In this document: positions 53,901 to 63,219 of the stretch, one piece after another
Layout of the letters: each line of letters begins with the position of its first letter
Numbering within the stretch: the stretch's first letter is position 1
Notes under the pieces: model-generated
Seen by the model: only the letters and a program-made list of their open reading frames with translations
What the model was told of the DNA's origin: nothing
The model's database searches: none
Position numbers and translations under genes: made by a program
NCBI RefSeq assembly: GCF_025370935.1
Contig: NC_133478.1
Location: 1,016,867 to 1,080,866, forward strand
Length of the DNA stretch: 64,000 nucleotides
Source of the DNA: Choristoneura fumiferana
Lineage: Eukaryota > Arthropoda > Insecta > Lepidoptera > Tortricidae
Direction: 5' to 3'

Positions 53901-56900
53901 GTGTGTGACATAAAGACAGGTGAAATAAAGCTAGATGGCGTTAATATCGTGAGGTTTTTTTGACGTTACGGTCTTTTAGTCGGTTCGGTCGGTTAGTGTC
54001 GTGACGTCAAAAAAACCTCACGACACTAACGCCATCTAGCGATATTTCGCCTGTCCCTGGCCCTCATTGAAGATCACTACGATAAACTGTAGAGTGTGAC
54101 ATTTTTTGTAGCGTCCGCGGGACTTATTAGGTCGTTATTATGTGTTCAGGTGTAACGAAAGGCGCCCGGCACAAGCTGCTGCTGTCCATAAAGAAGTTGA
54201 GCGAACGCGACGCCATCTTGGAAGGCGTGATGGCGGAGCTGCGCGCCGCCGGCGGTGGCGGCGGGCGGCGGGGGGTGGGGGGGGGTTGGCGTAGTCCGGC
54301 GCGCGCGCTGGAGACGCTGCGCGCGCTGCTGCTGGCGCCCATGCCGCCAAACACCACGCTGCCCGCCGGCATCGTGCGAGCGCTCGAGACAGGTGAATTT
54401 AATTTATTTTTTTAAAACTTCCAAGTGCGAGTCGGACTCGCGCACGAAGGCTTCCGTACCATTATCTGTACAACATTAGACATTAGTAAAAAATAACACG
54501 TTTGTTGTATGAGGGCCCCCCTTAAATATTTATTTTATTGTGTTTTTAGTATTTGTTGTCATAGCGGCAACAGAAACACATGTATGAAAATTTCAACTGT
54601 CTGCCTGGTGTCAGACGGACGGACAACGAAGTCTTAGTAATAGGGTTTCCGTTTTTATTTTTACCCTTTGGGTACGGAACCCTAAAAATAAGTTTATAAT
54701 ACTGGGTGGGCCTTGTAATAAGAGAAAAAAATTAAATCACAGCTTCCGCTCTTCATACCGAGCTATTTTAGTACTAAAACTTTTGAAAATAATTTGTATT
54801 GTGATTATTATTATACTTTAAACTTTAATTTGACAAGCAATGTATTGCGAAATCTGTCTTTTGTTATTATTTTTGAAATATTATGGCGTCGGATTAATTT
54901 CACTAATTCATAATTATTGAAACGGACATACTGCAAACATAATATGTTATATTATAAGTGGGCGTTTTAAAAATAATAGTAAACCTGTTCTTTCAATGTA
55001 TTTAATTTTTCATACAAATTTTTGGACTCAGTTTTATGATGCTCATTATTACCGAGTGCATGTTAAAAAAAAAAGTCACAAAACTCGTTTTTGTTTAGGA
55101 CATTTTTTCAACTATCACGCTCTTGATTCTGAGTAGGATAAACCATATTTTTTGTATAACATAAAAAAGGTACACTTTTTTGTGAAAATGGCCAACTACA
55201 TCACATAACGGCAGCGACAGGACTTTACTGCGTTTAAAGCTGCCCGCTGAGGAGATGGCCGCTAGCACGTTTACATAGTAGAGTATATTGATTGTAAACA
55301 GCAAACCTCAAGCTACAGATGGTATGTTGACGACATTGTTTGCAGCGTCTACGTGCATAGCGGAGTCGCCGGGCGGGCTGCGGGAGGCGCGGGAGGGTGA
55401 CGACGGAGACGAACATGTGGACCCCATGTCGCTGCACTGCTGGCTCGTTGAGAAGGTAACTGCAGCTTGGAGCTTGATGCTTGACGCCCTCAGCCAGGGA
55501 CCTTCTTTGTATCCCCTCTATGTGAGAGCGTGCGAAGGAAAATTACTTTTTCCAATTTAAATTAATTATTAAAGTAATATATAGAATATTTGATAGTAGT
55601 GATGGGCCGAATGTGGTTTGAACCGAATACGAACTTCGGCCGAACATTCGGTAAAAATTAGAAATTCGGCCGAATTTCGATTCAACAAACTGCCTCTAGT
55701 GAATTTTAAATACGAGTAGATAGATAAGAAAAGATAGTTAATTTTTATTGTTGAAAACACCCTTTAATGATTAAAGATTCTTAATGATTCTCAATGTTTA
55801 GTTTGTGAAAATTGACAACTAAAAACTTTTTTAAAATTTAATTTATGAATTTTAATCAAGGTGTTTATTTATTGAAAGAATTTAATTTAATTTTTATTGC
55901 ATATTTAACTGATATGATGGTATATTTATATATCAATCAATCATGTCGAAAATCACAATTTAAACTTGGTCAAAAACTCATTTACTCGTATACCCTCAAA
56001 TTAACTATCAACCTTCGCCTACGGCTCACGTGGATATAGACCTCTGGGGTAATATGACTGTGCAGTGCACTTGCTTTACAATCTACTACAACTACTAGGT
56101 ATTTTAAAACTTATTAAATCTGAAACTACTAAAGACTTCATATTTTTTAGTTTTCTTCTTTTTACTAAACTGATATGATAGACATGTTTTCTTTGAATTT
56201 AAGTCTAAATAGTACAATTAGATTTTTTTTCTAGTGCCGAATGTTCGGCATTTAAACCGAATATAAAACGAATTTCGGCCCATCCCTAGTTGTCTAGTTG
56301 ATAACAAAAGTAAAGAAAAGACACCTAGCATGGTAGCTATGTTCATTCCTATCGTAACTCCACCTCTTTTACTCACCCGCTTGGTTCAGTCCATTTAATC
56401 CATAGAATGAATAAGTTAATGTAAAAATAAATATCATGGAACAATTTCCAACGTTTGACCTGGTCCCAAACTGAGCAGAGGGTAGTTGGTACAGTCACCA
56501 GCATTAATATCTGCCACATCGGAGCCTGCAAAAATATCTGACACGTCCTTCGGGCCCTAGACATAGAGTCGTATCAGATATTTATGCACGCTTGTTGTGT
56601 CAGATATTGGTGCTGGTGACTGTACTCGTGGGCAGTGGTGTTAATTTCCCATCAGATGATCCGCTTGCTCGTTTGCTTCCCTTTCATAATAAAAAAAATA
56701 CGAAGCCAGCAATTGCTATTCTAGCCGAGACAATAAAGCTTTTCTCAAAAATGATGAAGAATTCTAAATTAGAATAAACTTTTTCTCAAAATATATTATG
56801 CCATTTCATTTTATGTATGTATACCATATAAAATAACTGATACCGGCCATTTGAGTTGGCTGTATACGACTTGTGTCAACACTTCCATGGCCGTATTGAC

Positions 56901-58003
56901 TTTTAAAAAGTTTGAGACTCGACAATAATGGAATTCGTATGCGACATTATTGTGCTAGCGAGCCACCAATATTTTTTTTTTTTACTTTGTTGACCATAAA
57001 CTATGCACTTCGTCTTCTGATATATAAAGAATAATGTCAACTTTTACGGTCATTTTTGAGAAAACATTTAATACGAGAGCGTGAGGGACGGTACGACACG
57101 AACTTTGATTTTGTAACTTCGTGGTAGCCCCCCCCTCCCCCTTCGTGGTGGCGTAACTCGTTCGGTGTTGTTGTCAGGCGCTGCACCACGCGATGTTCCG
57201 CGGCGCCGCGCTGCAGGGGGCGCTGCGGCGGCTGAGACACCGCCTGCCGCCGCGGACCTTCTACCGGCACGTGGGGGACCAGCCGCCGCGCAGACTGCCC
57301 AAGCCCAGGTCAGTGTCTGCCGTCTGCTGCCCACGGATTAACCATTAGACAGAGTAGGCGACTGCCTAGTGCCTAGGGGCCCCGCGCGCGCACAAGAGAC
57401 ATCCAAAATGTTGCATAGAATGAAACAAAATATTGGAAATTTTGTATGTTTTTTTTTTAACTGACAGAATCGGTTGATTTCATGCTCTTTAAACGAAGAC
57501 AGACGGCAGTTCACGGCAGTAATGCAGTCCAAAATGGTTTCCAAAAAAAGAAACGGTAAAAAAAACACTAACTAAACTGCCTTCAAAAACTTTGAGTAAA
57601 AACTAAAAAGGAAATACCAAGTCTATTAATCAGACTGTTAAGAAACTTAAAGACTCAACAATCGGGAACCATTCAAAATCGTGATCAGCCCAAAAATTCC
57701 CAGGAATGTGACTGTTGAAGTTTAAGTTAACAGAGTTCTTGATTACAAAACTTGTTATTTGTTTTTCCTTTTTATTATCTAAAGTTTTTTCCAGGCAGTC
57801 GGGTTGTATTTTTAAATTATTTAAGTTTGTCCTTTTCCCTGTGCAGATGGCGGCCCAACCCGCACTCGTACCGTCCGGCGGCGAGGCGCGCGTGGGCGCC
57901 GCACACGCACAAGCTGCCGCCGAGCGGGCCGCCCCTCCCCCGCCCCAAGTCCAATTCATACCCCCCTTCCCCCCGCCGCCCTCCTCCGGCCGCCCCCCGG
58001 TGA
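44701..58003 (+). CDS. Smaug / SAMD4-type translational repressor, seven coding exons
   Basis: Exons: 44701-44953, 49203-49395, 50353-50990, 54150-54392, 55346-55455, 57178-57308, 57847-58003. All introns are GT-AG and phases are consistent, giving 574 residues and a stop at 58001-58003. The N-terminus (exons 1-2) matches the conserved Smaug region. The RNA-binding SAM domain spans about 320-385 (AQWLKSLRLHKYVWLFTNIS, and VTKGARHKLLLSIKKL across exons 3-4). The C-terminus corresponds to the helical region after SAM and ends in a Pro/Arg-rich tail. In the family, Smaug binds stem-loop Smaug recognition elements in mRNA and recruits deadenylation and translational repression in the cytoplasm. 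It is shorter than Drosophila Smaug. Start chosen for the A at -3 and match of MNGTFYEQLGGVAGIFEQWD to the family N-terminus. Confidence 0.95.
45118..45300 (-). repeat. SINE/LINE tail copy, inverted, in Smaug intron 1
   Basis: cagcctatatacgtcccactactaggcacaggcc .. gcacaggtttcctcacgatgttttt-type order; no head. Confidence 0.75.
45885..46080. repeat. Short-word array, word gtataa(ca)t
   Basis: gtataa, tataatg and their complements occur more than ten times, irregularly spaced; low sequence complexity makes this the weakest of the arrays. Confidence 0.4.
46163..46240. repeat. Core segment shared with the fold-back element
   Basis: caagcaagacgatttggacc.agagcaacttgaatagtttag.ttcagaaggctaaggc, matching 32712-32775. 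Confidence 0.6.
46888..47024. repeat. Hairpin MITE, family F, copy 1
   Basis: Ends tacagtcaccagcattaatatctg and cagatattggtgctggtgactgta. Inner arms cgtgcaaaaatatctgacac and tcagatatttatgcacg. Near-identical copy at 56490-56624. Confidence 0.9.
47345..47467. repeat. Hairpin MITE related to family F
   Basis: Ends tacagtcgagttcataaacttgtgagcaaa and gatcacaagtttataaactcgactgta. Confidence 0.85.
47662..47734. repeat. MITE, family B, copy 3
   Basis: taccgagcggcaaaaaatctggccctcgaatg .. gggccaaattttgtgccactgagtata; the shortest copy. Confidence 0.8.
48093..48190. repeat. Small hairpin repeat
   Basis: aagtccgcgaaatagaggattgccgg and cgacaatccctgttcgcggacga form an imperfect hairpin with a nested atggccgag/acgaggccat pair. 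Confidence 0.55.
48208..48581. mobile_element. Non-autonomous TIR element in Smaug intron 1
   Basis: Ends cttttctcaaataaatctaaggaaat and atttccttggatgtttgagaaaag; no coding capacity. Confidence 0.6.
48930..49183 (+). pseudogene. RTE-type LINE 3' end in Smaug intron 1
   Basis: An open frame encodes PPSRWTDGIVRIASNRLMQV, the terminal part of RTE ORF2, then the 3' end cagtggacgccagccgcggctgatgatgatgg with a short tgatga repeat typical of RTE tails. 5'-truncated. It ends about 20 bp before exon 2. Confidence 0.85.
49203..49395 (+). CDS. Smaug exon 2
   Basis: The acceptor attagcag gives a split Glu codon, then WSRLLTLLPHMRTDN, which matches the family after the acidic linker. Very GC-rich and Ala/Arg-rich. 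Donor gtgag at 49396. Confidence 0.92.
49447..49538. repeat. Hairpin MITE, family E, copy 2
   Basis: tacggtcacgagcgttaattcg .. ccaaattaacaattgtgaccgta; begins 51 bp after the exon 2 donor. Confidence 0.7.
49739..49958. repeat. Hairpin MITE in Smaug intron 2
   Basis: gtgaccaaggagcttatata.ttacaa.actggaggttgac.gccgaac and its complement (gttcggcgttcaacctccag .. tatataaactccttggtcgtgac). The centre holds two aagaaagagatgga repeats. Confidence 0.8.
50353..50990 (+). CDS. Smaug exon 3 (includes first part of SAM)
   Basis: 213 codons. Begins RTLTEWLRYLENHI, with the conserved NIWGSSAFRRTIGKNLD segment, a Ser-rich middle (SSSLTPPSTNFIHMSSSAEN), and the first two thirds of SAM. Donor gtgagt at 50991. 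Confidence 0.95.
51036..51252 (-). mobile_element. tRNA-derived SINE, minus strand, in Smaug intron 3
   Basis: Reverse complement of the 24256-24480 type: the head tgacgaccagatggcctagtgg with B-box gggttcgaaggc (diverged) is at 51190-51252. It starts 45 bp after the exon 3 donor. Confidence 0.8.
51546..51767. repeat. Hairpin MITE in Smaug intron 3
   Basis: Arms of about 100 bp: taccgtaaactgcttcaactttgccctctggcc and ggccagagggcaaagttgtagcagtttacggta, with agccgataacttagcac/gtgctaagttatcgact inside. Confidence 0.88.
52053..52141. repeat. Short MITE, family D, copy 2
   Basis: Almost identical to 24578-24664, despite lying in a different gene region. Confidence 0.75.
52255..52405. repeat. Dispersed inverted repeat, copy 2 of 7699-7985
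   Basis: aactttgtatgttgccgtcccgctgacgctta .. gcgagtgaaagggacggcgcgatacgaacttcg. Confidence 0.65.
52490..52880. repeat. Dispersed repeat (acccgactgc..gaaggagggttatg)
   Basis: tttttacccgactgcgaagaaggagggttatgtg at the left and aaaacccgactgccttcaaaaatac at the right; related fragments at 18108-18140 and 57580-57650. Confidence 0.6.
53085..53478. mobile_element. Non-autonomous TIR element (aatgagggctatcg), copy 2
   Basis: Close copy of 8071-8501, with the same ends. Its right end directly abuts the first hairpin of the tandem array. Confidence 0.8.
53480..54095. repeat. Tandem array of three large hairpins
   Basis: Hairpins at 53494-53658, 53700-53861 and 53915-54055, each with arms gacaggtgaaataaagctagatggcg .. 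cgccatctagcgatatttcgcctgtc, joined by the spacer gaagatcact.c.ataaactgtag.gtgtgac. Period about 206-215 bp. The first two loops are nearly identical (attggctaataactaaatgagccaa); the third has a different, shorter loop. The last spacer ends about 50 bp before the exon 4 acceptor. Confidence 0.9.
54150..54392 (+). CDS. Smaug exon 4 (end of SAM)
   Basis: The acceptor gttcag completes a Gly codon; VTKGARHKLLLSIKKLSERD follows directly from exon 3. A Gly/Arg-rich insert (GGGGGRRGVGGGW) is encoded by an extremely G-rich run at 54253-54286. Donor gtgaat at 54393. Confidence 0.93.
54410..54690 (-). repeat. ggttccg-ended repeat, in Smaug intron 4
   Basis: gagtcggactcgcgcacgaaggcttccgta .. gggtacggaaccctaaaaa; begins 20 bp after the donor. 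Confidence 0.7.
54708..54890. repeat. TIR element, family C, left half
   Basis: gggtgggccttgtaataagag.aaaaaaatt .. aatttgacaagcaatgtattgcgaaat, matching 26361-26520. Confidence 0.7.
55346..55455 (+). CDS. Smaug exon 5
   Basis: Encodes ASTCIAESPGGLREAREGDD then HVDPMSLHCWLVEK. Acceptor ttgcag, donor gtaact. Ends in phase 0. Confidence 0.85.
55597..56288. mobile_element. hAT-like element (tagtgatgggccgaa) in Smaug intron 5
   Basis: Ends tagtgatgggccgaa and ttcggcccatcccta. Subterminal clusters of ttcggccgaa-like motifs at both ends (55600-55685 and 56235-56280). The flanking duplication is degraded (tttgatag against ttgtctag). No transposase frame. Confidence 0.7.
56490..56624. repeat. Hairpin MITE, family F, copy 2
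   Basis: Near-identical to 46888-47024, both in Smaug introns. Confidence 0.9.
56640..56702 (+). repeat. LINE 3' tail fragment
   Basis: cccatcagatgatccgcttgctcgtttgcttccc plus A-rich run; tail of the family at 39795-40178. Confidence 0.55.
57070..57135. repeat. Partial copy of the 7699-7985 repeat
   Basis: tacgagagcgtgagggacggtacgacacgaactttg; it ends about 40 bp before exon 6. Confidence 0.55.
57178..57308 (+). CDS. Smaug exon 6
   Basis: Encodes ALHHAMFRGAALQGALRRLR then HRLPPRTFYRHVGDQPPRRL; helical then basic. Acceptor ttgtcag, donor gtcagt. Confidence 0.88.
57309..57846 (+). other. Smaug intron 6
   Basis: AT-rich, with part of the ctgccttcaaaaac repeat (57580-57650). A good polypyrimidine tract (tttgtccttttccctgtgcag) precedes exon 7. 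Confidence 0.8.
57847..58003 (+). CDS. Smaug exon 7 (C-terminus)
   Basis: Encodes RWRPNPHSYRPAARRAW then a Pro-rich tail (PPSGPPLPRPKSNSYPP) to TGA. The very C-rich end makes the exact last residues sensitive to one-base errors; in another frame the reading would extend to 58020. Confidence 0.82.
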
Positions 58004-58900
58004 CGACTATTCCAGTTTAGACGCTCTGTGCCTCCAAATGACAGAGCAGGCCATCAACTGATCGAGAAAACTTTAATTCCGTCGCTAGAACTGTTGTGAT
58101 GCGCAGGTCGGCTGTGATTGGTCGATGCGATCGCGCGGCGTCCCGTGATTGGTCGACGCCTGCGCCGTTTTGTTTTATATCTTGCTGCAGACGTTTGGAA
58201 ATTGTTATGATTATACTTTTAATATTCCAAGTCCAAGTGATATCTCAAACATGACTTTCTGTCCCTATCTTTCTTACTGAGTTAGAGAGTGACAGAAGTT
58301 TTTGAGCTGCGATAATTTTCCATTTTGGATGTCGGAATGGATTCAGTGATACGATTTTTTATGTAATAGTGGGACGTTCACGTTTGTGCCTATTTTTAGG
58401 CAAACTTTACTCTCGACATAATTTTCCAAACTCTGTTTTGAATAGAATAATGTGAACCAAATCGTCGATCGACGACGGGCTTGTAGAATACATGCGTTAA
58501 TGTATTATTACATATTATTTTTATATTTATTTAATTTGATTTAATCACGGTCCAAGGGACGCAAATACCGTCTAAATCAAGGGTTCTCAAACTTGTGAGG
58601 CGAGAATGTTGAAAAAAATAGCAACCTTTTAACGGAAATGGTGTATGAAAAGATTGAGAACCTCTGATCTAAATAAAATAATTTAAATGTAATGTATGAT
58701 TATGTTGCTGCGTAGCAATCAAATTTTAATCTGTATTTTATTATTTATTATTGCACAATTCGCATATGTCCAATGTTTTGAGCGAAATCGTCTATTTATT
58801 ATTTTATTTTTATTTATTTTTGTTTGACGGTTCGCGCCTCTGGGCTTCACGAACGTATCTTAGTAGGTTAAAGCAAGCTCAATACCCGACTATCGGACCT
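58004..58900 (+). other. Probable Smaug 3' UTR
   Basis: No obvious mobile element, in contrast to the introns. Two ATTGG boxes 31 bp apart lie at 58117-58121 and 58148-58152. A first AATAAA is at 58672-58677; longer ends are possible. Confidence 0.55.
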
Positions 58901-58901
58901 T

Positions 58902-59062
58902 AGAGCGTTTCGACATTATCGGATCCGATATCGGGGCTAGTAAAATGTTTAAATTGTGTTCCTATCTGTAACCGATCCGATATTGGATGCTACATTTGAC
59001 TGGTGCCGATATTGTATCAGCGTCCGACATTGATATCGGATCCGATGATGTGAAAACGTTCT
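58902..59062. repeat. MITE with gatatcggatccgat ends
   Basis: agagcgtttcgacattatcggatccgatatcgg and gatatcggatccgatgatgtgaaaacgttct are inverted. The cggatccgatat motif is repeated inside. Confidence 0.75.
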
Positions 59063-61705
59063 GACTAGGGACTCTGTTAGATTAGCTTGAGTCCTCTGAT
59101 AAATACCTAAGCCTACAATTCATTCACAGCATGTTTGAATGAGTGTCTAAAATTTGCCCGCCAAAATAATGCCGTCTCGTTCAGTCGCTCACACGATGGA
59201 GAGAAACGGCTATATTTTTGTGGCTACCGCATGAGAAAACTATACGAGTGGACGATCTGTTTAATTGTCTTTCTCTAACGTTTCCATTTCCCTTTGGAAA
59301 CTAGCGAGATGTAGGTAATTAAAATAGTATAAATGTACTTTTTGTAAATAATGGCTAGAAAATATAGGGTACGCTTTAATTAGGCAGTGTTGACGGACCG
59401 GCGCCTTGTCGAAAATACAAATTATACCTAAGTAAATAGTAAACTATGACGTCATTGTTAGATTCACGATATAGCCGCGAGACACTGCGCTGTAGCTTTT
59501 TTATCGGACCATTGCGATTGAGTACCATTGGGCTTGGATTGAAAATCGATATTACGAGAAATTAAAGAAAGAAAGAAAATGAGAAAATTACTATTTTTTT
59601 TTCAATGGCAACGTGATAAAATGAAGTTGTTTTTATATATCTAAACAGATATTCCATTGTCACATATTTAAAAAAAAATTGGTTATACTTGGTACAAATT
59701 ATACATTAAAAAAAAGTGTTCAAACAGGAACCATGCATACGTTGCGTAGGATACGATTATCGTAGACTGCAAGTCCTTTTCCAACTACGGTGTAAGAGGG
59801 ATGTATGCTTTTGGCATTTCGGAAGCACAGTTCTCTCGCTCATCACGAATGGAACCCTGTCTCACATAGTAAAGATGGAGCCTTATTTTCGTCTGGAACC
59901 ATCGTTTGTTACAGCTCAGTGGTGTACTAATAATGTTTTAAATTAATTCGATCACATCGATTCCGGTTCAACGTAAATCCTAAATTCCTCAGGTGCTATT
60001 GACAGATGATTTTTGCTTTAGACTAGTTTTAGTAGCTAAATCAGATAGTTTCGGTATGTCAATCAGGAAAATCGGTAACTTACCTAGAACCGGTGTTTTA
60101 CGATAAATCGGTATTTGCAGCGAAATACCGGAACCTATTCAAGCCTCGCTGTTTTGAGATCTGCCATAATTGTAAGGGCCTTTACACACCGCGTTGTTTG
60201 AACGCGCGACGCGTAACCGAGATACGCACGCGAGTTGTATAGCTGTTCTATGGAATAAAAAACGCGATGTGCAGCTCCAAGACTACGTACGCACTATGCG
60301 GTTAGGCATACGGTTTTCCGTCCCTCTTCATAGTATCGCTTAAGAAAGAGACAGCGCGCTCAAACCGCACGATTATCTTAACCGTGTAGTGCGTGCGTAG
60401 CCTAACCATGCGTGCCAAAATTAACCATTCTGGGCAACAGAAGAGATATCGGCTACATTTGAGAAAGATGATTTAAAGTTTGTAAAACAGACGGCGTATT
60501 GTGTAACACTGCGCTTGAGAGAGCATTCATCGTCCCTTTCTATCATCATTATACCTTTTGATAAAAAGTTGTGAAGAAAGAATCTGCATTAGGGGCAGGG
60601 TAATAAAAACTGTAATCACCGACGTCGCGTCTCCGGTGTACTAGTGTCGTGGCTTGCATGTCATTTGTGTTGTAAGTGTTGAATCTTTGTTATATGTTAC
60701 ATCTGCGTCGGCGCACGCCGCGCCACGTTGATGTAGTTAGATGTAATTGTTGACTGATGAGTGCATAATTTATGTAATTTGCAAAGGATTTTTTTACACT
60801 TTTTTTATTAATTTATATCCTGCAATATTTATTGTTTTGACTGGATCAAAAATCTGATGGAGCATGTGCAATTTTGTAACTTTAGTTGCGTAAACGTAAG
60901 CGTAATTGTATATATGTAATGGACTAATTTTGCAGTGTATTTTAAATATTTTTAATGTAAGATTATTGTTTTGTACAAACATTTAGATAAATGAAATGAC
61001 CAGTTGACCTTTATTTTTGTTGGACGTTTCCAGATCGCGGTCTGCAGATTGTCTTTGGCCAGAAAATATAATTTTGTAATGTAGAACAAAGATTTTATAT
61101 ATTAGCCAATATCTTTATACTCCTGTAAATGTACTTCTCTATTCACGGCTGTAATGTTGCTTCTTCTTTCTTTTAAACTTCTGTTATCTGTAGCGGACTG
61201 TGATAATGTGGTTTGTTTTTGGATCATGTTCATCGGCACTAAATGAATATAGCATAATGTGACAGTTTACTATCTTTTATTTACTCAATCCATCCGCAGT
61301 GAAACACGTCCATTACACATTCATTCTGGCATCACTTCAGTTTATCATTGTGGTCAGAATGATGACAGAATAACTGTGTAACCCTCCCAGACTGAGGGCT
61401 GATGGTATGGACTCATAATGCAACATGATATATTGTGACATTACTAAACTGTTATTACTAAATCTTGATTAATTTTTCCAACAAGTGGCTGAACTTTTAT
61501 AATTATGAATAAATACAGAGATAAAATAAATAATACACATGAAATTTCGCAAAACTACATACTTATACAACATACATCAAACCAATCCAAACATACAGCT
61601 TTAAACTAATGAATGATTAATTCTATCACAGAAAAATAGTCTTTGCCACTTTTGAGCTAGTTATCTCCTAGCTTTAAATCACATGGAATAAAACATACAA
61701 CTTAA
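59063..61705. other. Intergenic DNA or extended Smaug 3' UTR
   Basis: No gene recognised; a 76-codon open frame at 59716-59946 has no domain. TGTAAATA (about 59345) and TGTATATA (about 60907) resemble Pumilio sites, but with this base composition chance matches are likely. Confidence 0.35.
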
Positions 61706-61814
61706 TATACTCACCGGCATAAAATTTGGTCCACTCTGCATACAAAATTACCTATTACTATTCTGTGCTATTACTGCATACATTTGAGGGACACATCTTT
61801 TGCCGCTCAGTATA
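61706..61814. repeat. MITE, family B, copy 4
   Basis: tatactcaccggcataaaatttggtcc .. tttgagggacacatcttttgccgctcagtata. It lies just beyond the zinc-finger gene. Confidence 0.8.
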
Positions 61815-61815
61815 T

Positions 61816-61821
61816 TTTATT
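61816..61821 (-). terminator. Poly(A) signal of the zinc-finger gene
   Basis: TTTATT on the plus strand reads AATAAA on the minus strand, 25 bases after the stop. Cleavage would then fall inside the adjoining MITE. Further hexamers downstream are possible alternatives. Confidence 0.5.
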
Positions 61822-61845
61822 CTTATCACATAAATTAATGATTTA

Positions 61846-63219
61846 CTAAGTCAGTCTTTCCTTGTGTGTCCCTATCTTGTGCCGTGCTAGATCATTCTTC
61901 CTATAAAACCCTCTGGAGCATCGATCACAAGGGAACGGGATCTGTGTATCATGCAACTTAGCATGGTGAAATGCTAACATGGGCCGAGACGGGAATGACA
62001 TACCACAGCCCTCTATCAGGCACTTATACTTATCCGTGTTCTTGTGTCTAAAATTCATATGGTGAGCCAAAGCTTTCAATTCATAAAAGCTACTCGTACA
62101 AAGTTCACATTTCAGAGGTCTTTCTCCAGTGTGCCGCCACATGTGTGTGTCCATGTTTGAAACATTCTTGGTACAAATGCTGCAGAAACCTGATTTCTCC
62201 GAGTGCTGTGAACTGATGTGCAATTTCAAATTGCCTTTGACATTAAATGTACGCCCGCAATAATTACACACAAATCTATTGGGTTCCGCATGCAGCTTCA
62301 AATGCTTCTTCAGACTGCTGTTATATTTAAAAAGAGAGTTGCACAGTTGGCAAATAAATCTTTTTTCAGTTGTATGAGTTAGGAGGTGGGTTCTCAGTTT
62401 GTCTTTGGTGCCAAACATCTTGCCGCACGTGTGGCAACCATGGGATTTTTCTCCGGAATGTGTTTTGAGGTGCCGTAGCATGGCACTGCTTTGTGTGAAC
62501 TTTGAGGGGCATATGGCACAAGCGTATGGAGTTTCCCCAGTGTGTGTGCGCATGTGGACAGCAACATCAGATTTGGTGAAGAATGCCTTGCCACAGTTTT
62601 CGCAGATAAATTTTCGCTCTCGCATCTTACCGAAATGATTTCTTTCAATATGTCTTTTTAGGCCACCACCATCTGCATATCTTTTATCACAGGAGGCGCA
62701 CTGGAAGGGCCGCTCGCCGGTGTGTACGCGGCCGTGTATGAGTAGAGCCGACTGGCTCGCGCACACTCGCCCGCACTCCTTGCATGTGCAGGCTTCTTTA
62801 ACTTTTATCCGGGCTCGTTTTTTGTACGCGCGTTTAGGTCTGTCTTCTATTTTAAAATTAAGATCAAGATACGGGAACGGTTCTTCAGGTTCAGTGGCAT
62901 CTTCGTACCGGTGGTCGTCGTCCTCTTGCTTCACCTCAATCTTCAATTTACAATCGAGATCGTCTTGTTGCGAGATTTCAGCCGCTCTGCACCGCAGTAT
63001 TTGGTCAGTAGCTTCGCATTTTAGGATAAAGTTGTATGTCGCCGTCAGCTGTGCGACACAGGGTCCGCAGACGCGGCTCGGGAGCCCGTCGTCTTCGCTA
63101 ATCTTTACGTTAGCGCAGCAATGTAGCATTTTAGTGTAAATAGATACGCCATTGTCTTCGCTAAACATGGATGAAGAGCCTTCATTCTCGCAGCACAACC
63201 GGCAAATTTTTTGGTCCAT
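61846..63219 (-). CDS. ZAD and C2H2 zinc-finger protein
   Basis: An intronless 457-residue protein. The N-terminal ZAD has the four zinc-binding cysteines C6, C9, C51 and C54 (ICRLCC, RVCGPC), a domain that mediates dimerisation in insect zinc-finger proteins. An acidic linker (90-125) contains two possible sumoylation sites (VKQE, FKIE), followed by a basic patch (KRAYKKRARIKVK). From about residue 146 to 451 there are eleven C2H2 fingers; the eighth is short (CSICTKNVSNMDTHMWRH) and the tenth has a longer Cys spacing (CLIEGC). Several carry the HTGE-type linker (HTGERPF, HTGETPY, HSGEKSH). Likely a nuclear DNA-binding regulator; targets unknown, and orthology not assigned because this family expands quickly in insects. 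Start has A at -3. It is convergent with Smaug. Confidence 0.93.
   Translation of the reverse strand: MDQKICRLCCENEGSSSMFSEDNGVSIYTKMLHCCANVKISEDDGLPSRVCGPCVAQLTATYNFILKCEATDQILRCRAAEISQQDDLDCKLKIEVKQEDDDHRYEDATEPEEPFPYLDLNFKIEDRPKRAYKKRARIKVKEACTCKECGRVCASQSALLIHGRVHTGERPFQCASCDKRYADGGGLKRHIERNHFGKMRERKFICENCGKAFFTKSDVAVHMRTHTGETPYACAICPSKFTQSSAMLRHLKTHSGEKSHGCHTCGKMFGTKDKLRTHLLTHTTEKRFICQLCNSLFKYNSSLKKHLKLHAEPNRFVCNYCGRTFNVKGNLKLHISSQHSEKSGFCSICTKNVSNMDTHMWRHTGERPLKCELCTSSFYELKALAHHMNFRHKNTDKYKCLIEGCGMSFPSRPMLAFHHAKLHDTQIPFPCDRCSRGFYRKNDLARHKIGTHKERLT

Noticed and set aside
59716..59946. 76-codon open frame downstream of Smaug
   Set aside because: No recognisable domain and no splice or promoter context; probably chance.
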